DNA of 64,000 bases, from positions 53,947-117,946 of the forward strand of contig CAIPUE010000002.1 of the NCBI GenBank assembly GCA_903868125.1, written 5' to 3'. Positions within the stretch are counted from its first letter, which is position 1; each line of letters starts with the position of its first letter. Below the pieces are notes generated by a model that worked only from the letters and a program-made list of their open reading frames with translations, did no database searches and was not told the origin of the DNA. Origin of the DNA: an uncultured bacterium. Lineage in GTDB: Bacteria > Cyanobacteriota > Vampirovibrionia > Gastranaerophilales > Gastranaerophilaceae. A program made the position numbers and the translations under genes. This document shows, piece by piece, positions 9,429-17,027 of the stretch.

Positions 9429-10583
9429 ATGAAAAAGAAACAAATAAGCATAATCGGCTCAACCGGCTCCATCGGCACTCAGGCTCTTGAGGTTATAGAT
9501 AAACTCAATGACAAGTTTGAAATTTTAGCGCTAACAGGCGGGGATAATGTTAAGCTTTTGAGAGAACAAATCCAAAAATTTAACCCAAAAACCGTTTGCG
9601 TTAAGTCGAATGACATAAAACTTGAGCTGGAAAAAGAGTTTGATAATGTTAAATTTCTCTTTAGTGACGATGGCTTGGAAGAAATTTGCTCAAATACCCA
9701 AAATGACCTTTTGGTAATGGCTGTTTCAGGCAAAATCGGCTTGAAACCGACTTTAACCGCCATTGAAAATAAAATTGATATTGCACTCGCGAACAAAGAA
9801 ACCCTTGTAATGGCTGGCGATATTGTCATGAATCGGGCAAAAGCCAACGGGGTGAGTATTTTGCCGATTGACAGTGAACATTGTGCAATTCATCAATGTA
9901 TAAAAAATATTTCTGATGTAAGAAAGCTGATAATAACTGCTTCGGGTGGACCCTTTAAAGATAAAAGCCTTGATGAAATTAAAAAGGCAACTGTTGAGCA
10001 AACTCTCGCTCATCCTAAATGGAACATGGGCAGAAAGATTACCGTTGACAGTGCAACCTTGATGAATAAGGGGCTTGAGGTCATTGAGGCACATCATTTA
10101 TTCGGAACTTCTTACGACGATATTGAAGTTGTAGTGCATCCTCAAAGTATTATTCATTCCGCAATTGAATATGTTGATGGAAGTGTTATCGCACAAATCG
10201 GCTTGCCAAGTATGCATATTCCTATTCAATATGCCCTGACTTACCCTGAAAGAATTGAAGGGATAAAATCAAAAAGTTTCAGTTTTTTAGATGCAAAAAG
10301 GTTTGATTTTGAGGCACCTGATTTAGAAAAATTCCCCTGTTTAAGATTAGCGTATGAGGCTGGCAGGGCAGGCGGAAGCGCGCCAATTTGTCTTAATGCG
10401 GCTAATGAAGAAGCGGTTTTTGCTTTTTTAAAGGGGCAGATTAAGCTTTATAAAATTTTTGAAACAGTTGATAAAATGCTCTCAAATCATGACCTTATAA
10501 AATCGCCTGCTATTGAAGAAATTATTGCAATAGATGATGAAATAAGAATTAAAACAAGAGAATTTTTGGGGAAATTTTGTTAA
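9429..10583 (+). CDS. dxr: 1-deoxy-D-xylulose 5-phosphate reductoisomerase
   Basis: Dxr makes 2-C-methylerythritol 4-phosphate, the committed step of the MEP isoprenoid pathway. The NADPH loop ISIIGSTGSIGTQ is at the N-terminus, the catalytic region ANKETLVMAG and PIDSEHCAIHQ are central, and HPKWNMGRKITVDSATLMNK is present. The 384 residues are full length. Another MEP gene, ispE, lies 5 kb away on the other strand. A long hairpin follows the stop. Confidence 0.96.
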   Translation: MKKKQISIIGSTGSIGTQALEVIDKLNDKFEILALTGGDNVKLLREQIQKFNPKTVCVKSNDIKLELEKEFDNVKFLFSDDGLEEICSNTQNDLLVMAVSGKIGLKPTLTAIENKIDIALANKETLVMAGDIVMNRAKANGVSILPIDSEHCAIHQCIKNISDVRKLIITASGGPFKDKSLDEIKKATVEQTLAHPKWNMGRKITVDSATLMNKGLEVIEAHHLFGTSYDDIEVVVHPQSIIHSAIEYVDGSVIAQIGLPSMHIPIQYALTYPERIEGIKSKSFSFLDAKRFDFEAPDLEKFPCLRLAYEAGRAGGSAPICLNAANEEAVFAFLKGQIKLYKIFETVDKMLSNHDLIKSPAIEEIIAIDDEIRIKTREFLGKFC

Positions 10584-10655
10584 TTGTAACTTCCGCAGCC
10601 TTTTAATCTAAATTTCTATACTCCTCCTTAGGTAAAAAGCAGATTTCAAACTTAA

Positions 10656-10678
10656 GCAGGCGGGATAGCAATCCCGCG
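10656..10678. repeat. Palindromic hairpin, GCGGGAT type
   Basis: GCGGGAT, loop AGCA, ATCCCGC, nested within the longer hairpin after dxr. Confidence 0.75.
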
Positions 10679-10690
10679 AGAGAATTTAAA

Positions 10691-10719
10691 GTAGGTCGGG
10701 CATTTCTGCCCGACAACAA
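10691..10719. repeat. Palindromic hairpin, GTCGGGC type
   Basis: GTAGGTCGGGCA, a short loop, then TGCCCGACAACAA. It is nested beside the GCGGGAT-type copy. Nearly identical hairpins occur at 18409, 40336, 43798 and 44050. Confidence 0.85.
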
Positions 10720-10742
10720 AAAATCTGCTTTTTATTTTGTGT

Positions 10743-10919
10743 CTAGTATAAAAAAACATTTTGTTTAAAGTTTGTTTCAAAAACTCTGTTCGATTCAAAC
10801 GGATTAAAGAAAAAGTCGTTCTCTATCGGGTTATTAATATATTTTGATTTTATCGTTTTAAACCCGCAAAGTCCTATAATAGTAGCCTCATCATTAAAAA
10901 ATTTTTTAAAAAAATCCAT
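10743..10919 (-). CDS. Small hypothetical protein (58 aa)
   Basis: This short frame fills most of the gap between dxr and the DUF1858 gene. The ATG at 10919 is preceded by AAAGGAAATACACC, a good ribosome-binding site. The product begins MDFFKKFFNDEATIIGLCGF and is rich in Phe, Asn and Lys, with no membrane segment or known motif. It converges with dxr. No function is suggested. Confidence 0.45.
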   Translation of the reverse strand: MDFFKKFFNDEATIIGLCGFKTIKSKYINNPIENDFFFNPFESNRVFETNFKQNVFLY

Positions 10920-10995
10920 GGTGTATTTCCTTTCTTTTTCGTATATAATAAATTTAATGATGGATTAAAAAAAATCCAAAAAATAAATTAAAAAA

Positions 10996-11023
10996 GTAGG
11001 TTGGACATACCTACCCGACAACA
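10996..11023. repeat. Degenerate palindromic hairpin
   Basis: GTAGGTTGGACATACCTACCCGACAACA-like sequence upstream of the DUF1858 gene. The stem is decayed, but the GTAGG and CGACAACA ends of the family are kept. Confidence 0.55.
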
Positions 11024-11042
11024 GCAAATAAAGGAGTGAATT

Positions 11043-11243
11043 ATGTCAGAAAAAGTAACAAAAGAAATGAGTATTCTTGATATTGTACAAAAATATCCCG
11101 AAAGTTTAGAAGTTTTTGCAAAATACGGTTTGGGTTGCGTAGGTTGTGCGGCGGCAAGATTTGAAAACCTTGAAGCAGGAGCAAAAGTTCACGGATTTGA
11201 CCCTGATGAAATGGTTGCTGAAATCAACGCGTTGATAAACTAA
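11043..11243 (+). CDS. DUF1858 / hybrid-cluster-associated redox disulfide protein
   Basis: A 66-residue protein of the DUF1858 family, whose members are known as small partners encoded near hybrid cluster proteins. It has the expected GLGCVGC motif with a CxxC pair (Cys32, Cys35) at the start of a helix, and the short helical fold predicted for the family. The ribosome-binding site AAAGGAGTGAATT is strong. hcp lies only 1.5 kb away on the opposite strand, beyond the NfeD/stomatin pair, which supports a link to nitrosative or redox stress. The redox role is inferred. Confidence 0.85.
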   Translation: MSEKVTKEMSILDIVQKYPESLEVFAKYGLGCVGCAAARFENLEAGAKVHGFDPDEMVAEINALIN

Positions 11244-11257
11244 AAGGAAAATGTAAA

Positions 11258-11683
11258 ATGGAATATTGGCAAATATTGATAATTATGGGTATCATTTTTA
11301 TTATTATAGAAATTTTTACCCCTGTAATGTTTTTCTTAAACTTTGCACTGGCTTGTTTTTTAACGGCGGTGGTAGCTTTGTTTATTTCTGATTGGAATAT
11401 TCTTATCCCTGTTTTTGTAGTTTTTTCTGCGGTATTTTTAATGTTTTTGCGCCCATTGTTAATTAAGTCTCGAAACAGTAATCAAAAAACAGGCGTCGAA
11501 GAAAAATACATCGGAAAAATCGCAAAAGTAACTAATACAATAACTTCAAACAGCGGAGTAATATCAATTTATAACGAACGTTGGGAAGCCCGCTCAAATA
11601 CAGGGGAGGAAATTCCCGCAGATTCAGAGGTCAAAATTGTTAGAAACGAAAGTTTAGTTTTATACGTAGAAAAAGTGGTTTAG
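11258..11683 (+). CDS. NfeD-family membrane protein
   Basis: The 141 residues comprise two to three hydrophobic segments in the first 70 residues (IIMGIIFIIIEIFTPVMFF; VVALFISDW; LIPVFVVFSAVFLMFL) followed by a small beta-rich OB-fold domain (VEEKYIGKIAKV...). This is the short NfeD type. Such genes characteristically pair with stomatin/SPFH genes, as here, with 32 bases to the next gene. The role is organising membrane microdomains or assisting membrane proteases. The family is clear; the function is by association. Confidence 0.85.
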   Translation: MEYWQILIIMGIIFIIIEIFTPVMFFLNFALACFLTAVVALFISDWNILIPVFVVFSAVFLMFLRPLLIKSRNSNQKTGVEEKYIGKIAKVTNTITSNSGVISIYNERWEARSNTGEEIPADSEVKIVRNESLVLYVEKVV

Positions 11684-11715
11684 AAGCTTAAAACTTTTTA
11701 AAAAAAGGAGGCATT

Positions 11716-12690
11716 ATGTCATTATTATGGTTGTTAATCGTACTTGCGATTGTTTATGTTGTAAAAGGAGTTATTATAGTTCAGCAGGCGGAGGTCGTCA
11801 TTATTGAACGATTGGGAAAATTTGAAAGAATTTTGCAATCGGGCATGAACTTTATTTTCCCGATTTTGGAAGCTCCACGAAGCATGACTTGGAGAGTTAC
11901 TCAAAAAGGACTTGACGGCTCAACTTATTCTTTCATAAAGGAGAGAACAAAAATCGATTTAAGAGAAGCTGTGTATGATTTTCCACGCCAAAACGTTATT
12001 ACCAAAGATAACGTATCTATAAGCATTAATGCCATTATTTATTTTCAGATTATTGATCCTAAAAGTGCGGTTTATGAAATTCAAAACCTGTCTGACGCGA
12101 TAGAAAAGCTTACACAAACCACCTTGAGAAACCTTGTCGGACAATTGGAGTTGCAAGAAACTTTAGTTTCAAGAGACAAGATTAACCAAGAATTGAGAGC
12201 GATTTTGGACGAGGCTACAAATAAATGGGGTGTTAAGGTTAACAGAGTTGAGCTTCAAGACATCACTCCGCCAATTGATATTCAGCAGGCGATGGATAAA
12301 CAGATGAAAGCTGAACGTGACAAACGTGCCGCAATTTTAGAAGCCGAAGGACAAAAACAGGCTGCGATTTTAAAAGCAGAGGGGGATAAATTATCTCAAA
12401 TAAACAGAGCCGAGGGGGATAAACAATCGGCAATCCTGCGTGCTGACGGGGATGCTCAAGCGAGAATAATCAACGCAAACGCTGAAGGAACAGCGATTAA
12501 AGTCGTAATCGGCGCAATTGAAAACAAAGGGCAACCTGATAAATATTTAATCGCAATGAAGTATTTGGAAACTTTAAAATCGATTACCGCAGGCGAAAAC
12601 AACAAAATTGTTTACATGCCTTATGAAGCAACGGGAATTTTAAGCTCCGTTGATGGCATTAAAGAAATGTTTAAAGGTACGGCGAAATAA
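11716..12690 (+). CDS. SPFH/stomatin (QmcA/paraslipin-like) protein
   Basis: A 324-residue membrane-anchored SPFH protein. It has an N-terminal hydrophobic anchor (LLWLLIVLAIVYVVKGVIIV), the SPFH domain starting VVIIERLGKFERIL with the conserved RREAVYDFP-like and NVITKDNVSI segments, and a long coiled coil with repeated AEGxKQ units (ILEAEGQKQAAILKAEGDK). A strong AAAAAGGAGG site precedes the ATG. It is in an operon with the NfeD gene. These proteins oligomerise at the membrane and act with NfeD in envelope quality control. Confidence 0.92.
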   Translation: MSLLWLLIVLAIVYVVKGVIIVQQAEVVIIERLGKFERILQSGMNFIFPILEAPRSMTWRVTQKGLDGSTYSFIKERTKIDLREAVYDFPRQNVITKDNVSISINAIIYFQIIDPKSAVYEIQNLSDAIEKLTQTTLRNLVGQLELQETLVSRDKINQELRAILDEATNKWGVKVNRVELQDITPPIDIQQAMDKQMKAERDKRAAILEAEGQKQAAILKAEGDKLSQINRAEGDKQSAILRADGDAQARIINANAEGTAIKVVIGAIENKGQPDKYLIAMKYLETLKSITAGENNKIVYMPYEATGILSSVDGIKEMFKGTAK

Positions 12691-12708
12691 AAAGCAATCT
12701 AAAAGCAA

Positions 12709-12750
12709 GTTTATGGGGGGTCGAAACATTAGTTTCGACCCCCCATAAAC
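12709..12750. terminator. Perfect 19-bp hairpin between convergent genes
   Basis: A 19-base arm (12709-12727, GTTTATGGGGGGTCGAAAC) is exactly complementary to 12732-12750 with a 4-base loop. It sits between the stomatin gene and hcp, which converge, so it is probably a bidirectional terminator. The U-tract is short. Confidence 0.75.
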
Positions 12751-12769
12751 TTTGAATATATAAAGAAAA

Positions 12770-14329
12770 TTAGCCAAGGATTGCTTTTAAATCTTCTTCC
12801 GCAGTCGTAATAGGTTTGATATCATAAGTTTTTATCAAAACATCAAGAACGTTCGGACTAATGAATGCAGGCAAAGATGGTCCGAGCCTTATGTTTTTAA
12901 TCCCCAAATACAACAACGTAAGCAATATTGCAACCGCTTTTTGTTCGTACCACGACAAAATCATCGACAACGGCAAATTATTAACGTCCGTATCAAAAGC
13001 TTCCGATAGCGCAAGAGCTATTTTTATAGCGGAATACGCATCATTACACTGTCCGACATCCAAAAGTCTCGGGATCCCGCCGATATCACCAAATTCAAGT
13101 TTATTAAACCTATATTTCCCGCAGGCAAGTGTCAAAATCATGCAATCTTTAGGCACCTTTTGTGCAAATTCAGTGTAATAATTTCTTCCGCTTTTTGCCC
13201 CGTCACATCCGCCAATAAGGAAAAAATGTCTTATTTGCCCAGATTTTACTGCATTAATAACTGTTGGCGCAACCGACAATACTGAATTTCGACCAAATCC
13301 GATTGTAATAAATCTTTCAGGCTCATCCTCAGTAAATCCCTTTTGATTAAGCGCAGATTCAATAACAGCCGAAAAGTCACTCCTGTGAACATGTTTTACG
13401 TTAGGCCATGCGACAAGTCCGGTTGTGAAAATTCTGTCCGAATAATCTTTCGGGTTTTGGATACAATTCGTTGTCATCAAAATTGAACCGGGAAATTCCT
13501 TAAATTCTTTTTGCTGATCCTGCCAAGCACCACCGTAATTACCCACCAGATGTTTGTATTTTTTCAATCCCGGATAAGCATTACACGGCAACATTTCGCC
13601 ATGCGTATAAACATTTATTCCCGTTCCCTCGGTCTGTTTTAAAAGTTCTTCCAAATCCTTTAAATCATGCCCCGAAACAACAATCGCTTTGCCTTTCGTC
13701 GGGGTAATTCTCACTCTTGTCGGCTCAGGATGCCCGTAAGTCAATGTATTTGCATTATCTAACAACTGCATAACCTTGAAATTTATTTCGCCAACTTTTA
13801 ACGCTTTTGCCAAAAGTTCCTCCACAGTCGCATTTTTATTATTTAAAAAATCCAATGCCGCCCAAAAATCAGCAATAATATTATTATCCTCGTATCCTAA
13901 AATTCTTGCATGGTCATAATAAGCTGCAGCACCTTTCAACCCGTAAATTATAATTTCTTGAAGTGAGTGAATATCTTCCCCAAGCAGCGCTTTTCTCTCC
14001 AAAACAGATATCGGCAAAGGTTTATAATCTAAATTAACCAATTCTTTCAAAGTATTAATTTGGATTTGAATATTTTCTTCAACCCTAGCAAGGCGTGTAT
14101 CGTCAAAATTTACATTAGTAACAGTCGTAAAAAGCCCCTCTATCATAGCTAAATCAGCTTTTTTATTTACATAATCAGTTGTTCTTAACATATTTGCATA
14201 GAACGCAAGCTCTTTTATTTTTGCTACAATCTCATCTTGCAACCCTGCACTTGTTGACTGTTTTCCGCAAACCCCTGCAATTTCACATCCTTGACCTTTT
14301 GCTGTCTGTTCACATTGATAACAAAACAT
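12770..14329 (-). CDS. hcp: Hybrid cluster protein (hydroxylamine reductase / NO-detoxifying)
   Basis: Hcp carries a 4Fe-4S (or 4Fe-4O-2S) cluster pair and reduces hydroxylamine or NO; it protects anaerobes from nitrosative stress. The N-terminal MFCYQCEQTAKGQGCEIAGV shows C-x2-C-x8-C-x5-C, the class I spacing of strict anaerobes. Downstream blocks such as VSGHDLKDLEELLKQT, THGEMLPCNAYPGLKKY, GGCDGAKSGRNYY and LACGKYRFNK carry the hybrid-cluster ligands. It is 519 residues, full length. An Rrf2 gene lies about 300 bases upstream on the same strand and is a likely regulator. Confidence 0.95.
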   Translation of the reverse strand: MFCYQCEQTAKGQGCEIAGVCGKQSTSAGLQDEIVAKIKELAFYANMLRTTDYVNKKADLAMIEGLFTTVTNVNFDDTRLARVEENIQIQINTLKELVNLDYKPLPISVLERKALLGEDIHSLQEIIIYGLKGAAAYYDHARILGYEDNNIIADFWAALDFLNNKNATVEELLAKALKVGEINFKVMQLLDNANTLTYGHPEPTRVRITPTKGKAIVVSGHDLKDLEELLKQTEGTGINVYTHGEMLPCNAYPGLKKYKHLVGNYGGAWQDQQKEFKEFPGSILMTTNCIQNPKDYSDRIFTTGLVAWPNVKHVHRSDFSAVIESALNQKGFTEDEPERFITIGFGRNSVLSVAPTVINAVKSGQIRHFFLIGGCDGAKSGRNYYTEFAQKVPKDCMILTLACGKYRFNKLEFGDIGGIPRLLDVGQCNDAYSAIKIALALSEAFDTDVNNLPLSMILSWYEQKAVAILLTLLYLGIKNIRLGPSLPAFISPNVLDVLIKTYDIKPITTAEEDLKAILG

Positions 14330-14623
14330 TTTTTTACCTCAACACGAAATTTTCGAAATTCCGCCTTTCTTTATTTATCTATTAACTACTAATTTTTTCA
14401 TTTTATCGGCTTACCAGCCTTATTGCACTCGGGCACTGCTTCGTTGACCCTCGATGATCGTGCTTTACCCCTCGCATCTCTTTTGCTTGAAAATCTTTGG
14501 CTTTATGACGGCGGGATTGCCATCCCGCACTACTTTAGCGCCCTCGGGTCTATTGCCTCCATTCGCTTTTTTTCTTTACTGTGCACCCTTTTAAAACAAC
14601 ATAATACCGCCATGTGTATAAAC
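14330..14623. other. Intergenic region between the Rrf2 gene and hcp
   Basis: About 290 bases with one GGCGGGAT-type palindrome and no convincing gene. It should contain the hcp promoter. No clear operator could be defined by eye. Confidence 0.5.
14509..14534. repeat. Palindromic hairpin, GGCGGGAT type
   Basis: CGGCGGGATTGCCATCCCGC followed by ACTAC, in the hcp upstream region. Matching copies lie at 19349 and 40270. Confidence 0.8.
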
Positions 14624-15028
14624 CTACTTGACGAAATCCGATAACTTGGTAGTTTCGAATTTCTCCTTTACCTGTTTATTGACCGAAGAAATTAAATCCC
14701 CAAAAATACATTTGTCCACGCACTCATCATGAGAAAGAAGACAACTGGAACTTTTCAACTTCCCGTCAAATATTTCATAAATATCTAAGAAAGTTATTTC
14801 ATCGGGTGAGAGCAAAAGTCTAAACCCACCGTTAAACCCTTTAACCGATTCAATAAATCCAGCCTTATTAAGCCTTTGCATAACTTTTGAAAGATGATTT
14901 GCACTCACATCAAGCGTTGTCGCAATTTCTTTAACCGAAACCAATTTATCCCCATTTTGAGCCAAAATCATCATTGCATGTAACCCAATCGAAGCCGCTT
15001 CTGAAATTTTTAAAATACTTCCCGACAT
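14624..15028 (-). CDS. Rrf2-family transcriptional regulator (IscR/NsrR-like)
   Basis: A 134-residue winged-helix repressor of the Rrf2 family. The helix-turn-helix is near residues 28-60 (VSVKEIATTLDVSANHLSKV) and is followed by the wing GFNGGFRL. The C-terminal half has three cysteines in C-x6-C-x3-C (SSCLLSHDECVDKC), the arrangement used by NsrR/IscR to bind an Fe-S cluster that senses NO or iron. Its position upstream of hcp, a standard NsrR target, suggests an NO-responsive repressor. The target is inferred. Confidence 0.85.
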   Translation of the reverse strand: MSGSILKISEAASIGLHAMMILAQNGDKLVSVKEIATTLDVSANHLSKVMQRLNKAGFIESVKGFNGGFRLLLSPDEITFLDIYEIFDGKLKSSSCLLSHDECVDKCIFGDLISSVNKQVKEKFETTKLSDFVK

Positions 15029-15108
15029 CTTTTATCCTTTAATTATCTAACTAGTACCATTATACCTATTAGTTGGAAAAAGTCAAGTCTTTTGTAAAGA
15101 AAAATTGT

Positions 15109-16089
15109 CTATGCCTCGCAAACGCCGTAGGGAATAGATTTCAGATTTGATTTAATCCAAAAAGTATTATCAAAATCCTTAAAATTGTTTTCAAGCATAA
15201 AAAATGTTGAGCCTGACCCTGACATAATCGCTTCGGGGTATTCCATTTTTATTGCCTGAAATTCTTTATAATCCTCAATTAACGCCAATTCTAAATCATT
15301 ATGTAAAGAATAATCAATATCTGAAACATCTGCCTCGCCTGATTTCAGAACTTCTACAAGCTCTTTTGTCATGTTTAAATTAGGTTTATTTTCAAGTTGA
15401 GAAAATTTTGTGTAAGCTTCTTTGGCACTGATACCAACATTTTTCGGCTTAATCAAAGAAAGTTCAAACTCATAAAACGGTAGTTTTTCAAGAATTTCGC
15501 CCCTACTTGTTGCAAGCTGGCATCCGCCCTCAAGACAAAAATTCAAATCTGAACCAAGCTGCGCACAAATTGCGTGTAATTTTTCATCAGAAAGCTGGTT
15601 TTCAAACAGTTTATTTAATCCCCAAAGCACGCCCGCCGCATCGGTACTTCCGCCCGCAAGTCCTGCCGAAATCGGGATATTTTTTTCGATATGAACTGAG
15701 ATTAAGTAAAAAGGAAAAGGTAAAAAGGAAAAGGTATTTTCATTGCTTTTTGCTTTGAAAAACAATTCAATCGCTTTGTATACTAAATTCCTTTCATCGT
15801 AAGGAATTTCGGTGCTTGTGCCGGAGAGTTTTATTTCAAACTTTTCGCTTTTTTCAACTCTAATCGTTAAAATATCAAACAAATCAATCGTCTGCATAAC
15901 GCTTTGGATGTTGTGAAACCCGTCTTCGCGCTTGTTTAAGACCTCTAATGTTAAATTGATTTTAGCCGGACATTTAACTCTCAGTTCTTGAGATCCTGAA
16001 ACAAGTTCAGGACGACGCATCTCTAAAGGCTCGTTTTCCTCGCCTAGAGCTGACGTCGTCTTCGCGGGACATTTCACCTTAATTTCCAT
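15109..16089 (-). CDS. ispE: 4-diphosphocytidyl-2-C-methyl-D-erythritol kinase with an in-frame repeat insertion
   Basis: IspE phosphorylates CDP-ME in the MEP pathway. The GHMP kinase loop PISAGLAGGSTDAAG and the C-terminal MSGSGSTFF motif are clear. The 326 residues exceed the usual 280-300. The N-terminus contains two copies of the family start, KVKCPAK (residues 4-10) and RVKCPAKINLTLEV (about 37-50), separated by an insertion including RRPELVSGSQEL, encoded by a GATCCTGAAACAAGTTCAGGA palindrome. A second likely insertion (FLPFPFYLI) comes from an AAAAGGAAAAGG duplication. The start overlaps the rsmA stop by 11 bases, suggesting translational coupling. The gene seems intact and functional. 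Confidence 0.9.
   Translation of the reverse strand: MEIKVKCPAKTTSALGEENEPLEMRRPELVSGSQELRVKCPAKINLTLEVLNKREDGFHNIQSVMQTIDLFDILTIRVEKSEKFEIKLSGTSTEIPYDERNLVYKAIELFFKAKSNENTFSFLPFPFYLISVHIEKNIPISAGLAGGSTDAAGVLWGLNKLFENQLSDEKLHAICAQLGSDLNFCLEGGCQLATSRGEILEKLPFYEFELSLIKPKNVGISAKEAYTKFSQLENKPNLNMTKELVEVLKSGEADVSDIDYSLHNDLELALIEDYKEFQAIKMEYPEAIMSGSGSTFFMLENNFKDFDNTFWIKSNLKSIPYGVCEA
15988..16070. repeat. Coding palindromic repeat inside ispE (PELVSG type)
   Basis: AGATCCTGAAACAAGTTCAG is a palindrome-containing repeat that reads PELVSGSQ on the minus strand, a type seen dispersed in many bacterial genomes. It lies between two copies of the ispE 5' coding motif. Confidence 0.65.
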
Positions 16090-16921
16090 TTTTCAAAAGC
16101 TCCTCGGATAATTCACCAAATTTTTCGATAGAAATTATTTCTCCGCGGGTATTTTCTGAAATCTTCAGATTTTCAAGCGATTTTTGTATGGTTTCTCTTG
16201 GAAATCCGCCGCTTAGCAGGCAGTTTTTAATATTTTTACGACGCTGTGAAAATGCTGATTTAATAGTTCTTCTGAAATGGACATAATCGCTCAATTTCAA
16301 TCTTGGTTCGTCTCTTACACTAAGTTTAAGTAAAGCTGAATCTACTTTTGGACTCGGATAAAAGGATTTTCTGCCGACTTTTTTAATGATTTCGCACTCT
16401 GCCCAAAATTGAGCCAAAATAGTCAGAAGCCCGTACTGTTTTGAAGGACTTTTTTCCGTAGCGACAATTCTTTGCGCTACCTCATACTGAACCATCAAAA
16501 TAATTTCTGAAATAAGGTTTCTGTTTTTATTGTTCAAATCATCAATTTCGCCCAAAAGATGTGCAATAATGGGACTTGTAATATAGTAAGGAATATTTGC
16601 AACTATTTTAACCTTTTCGGTAGAAAAATCACCCAAATCAGTTTTTAAAATATCCTGATGAACTATTTCCAAGTTATTACATTCAATTTTTTTAAGTTCT
16701 TTTATCGCGCTTTCATCCAACTCAATTGCGATTACTCGCTTGGCATGCTTCACAAGCTGCTCGGTTACAAACCCGACTCCTGCGCCAATTTCGATAATCG
16801 TATCTTCTTTTGAAATATTTGCACTGTCAAGTATAGCTTGAATTGTGCCTGCATCAACCAGAAAATTTTGTCCAAGCCGTTTTTTAGTTTTGAATGATTT
16901 TGTTCTTTGTAAATAGTCCAT
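16079..16921 (-). CDS. rsmA: 16S rRNA (adenine1518/1519-N6)-dimethyltransferase
   Basis: RsmA (KsgA) dimethylates two adenosines in 16S rRNA helix 45 during 30S maturation. RLGQNFLVDAGTIQAIL opens the family domain, IEIGAGVGFVTEQL is the SAM-binding motif I, and NIPYYITSPI is the catalytic motif IV. The frame is open to 17065, but the extra 48 residues are hydrophobic and unlike the family. ATG at 16921 gives 280 residues, the normal length, although its ribosome-binding site is weak. It is transcribed with ispE. Confidence 0.93.
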   Translation of the reverse strand: MDYLQRTKSFKTKKRLGQNFLVDAGTIQAILDSANISKEDTIIEIGAGVGFVTEQLVKHAKRVIAIELDESAIKELKKIECNNLEIVHQDILKTDLGDFSTEKVKIVANIPYYITSPIIAHLLGEIDDLNNKNRNLISEIILMVQYEVAQRIVATEKSPSKQYGLLTILAQFWAECEIIKKVGRKSFYPSPKVDSALLKLSVRDEPRLKLSDYVHFRRTIKSAFSQRRKNIKNCLLSGGFPRETIQKSLENLKISENTRGEIISIEKFGELSEELLKNGN

Positions 16922-17027
16922 GTTATTACTATATAATAATCCAAACAGGAATACAAACAGGCTAGTGTTTTTTTGAACAATATCTGATAAAACATGATAT
17001 GATAGATTAGAGATTAGGGGCAATATA

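Larger units (their letters stand above)
10634..10732 (+). terminator. Long hairpin with two nested palindromes; possible dxr terminator
   Basis: AAAAAGCAGATTT (10634-10646) pairs perfectly with AAATCTGCTTTTT (10720-10732), and the 3' arm runs into TTTTTATTTTG. The loop holds two smaller hairpins. This resembles an intrinsic terminator into which palindromic repeats have been inserted. Confidence 0.55.
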
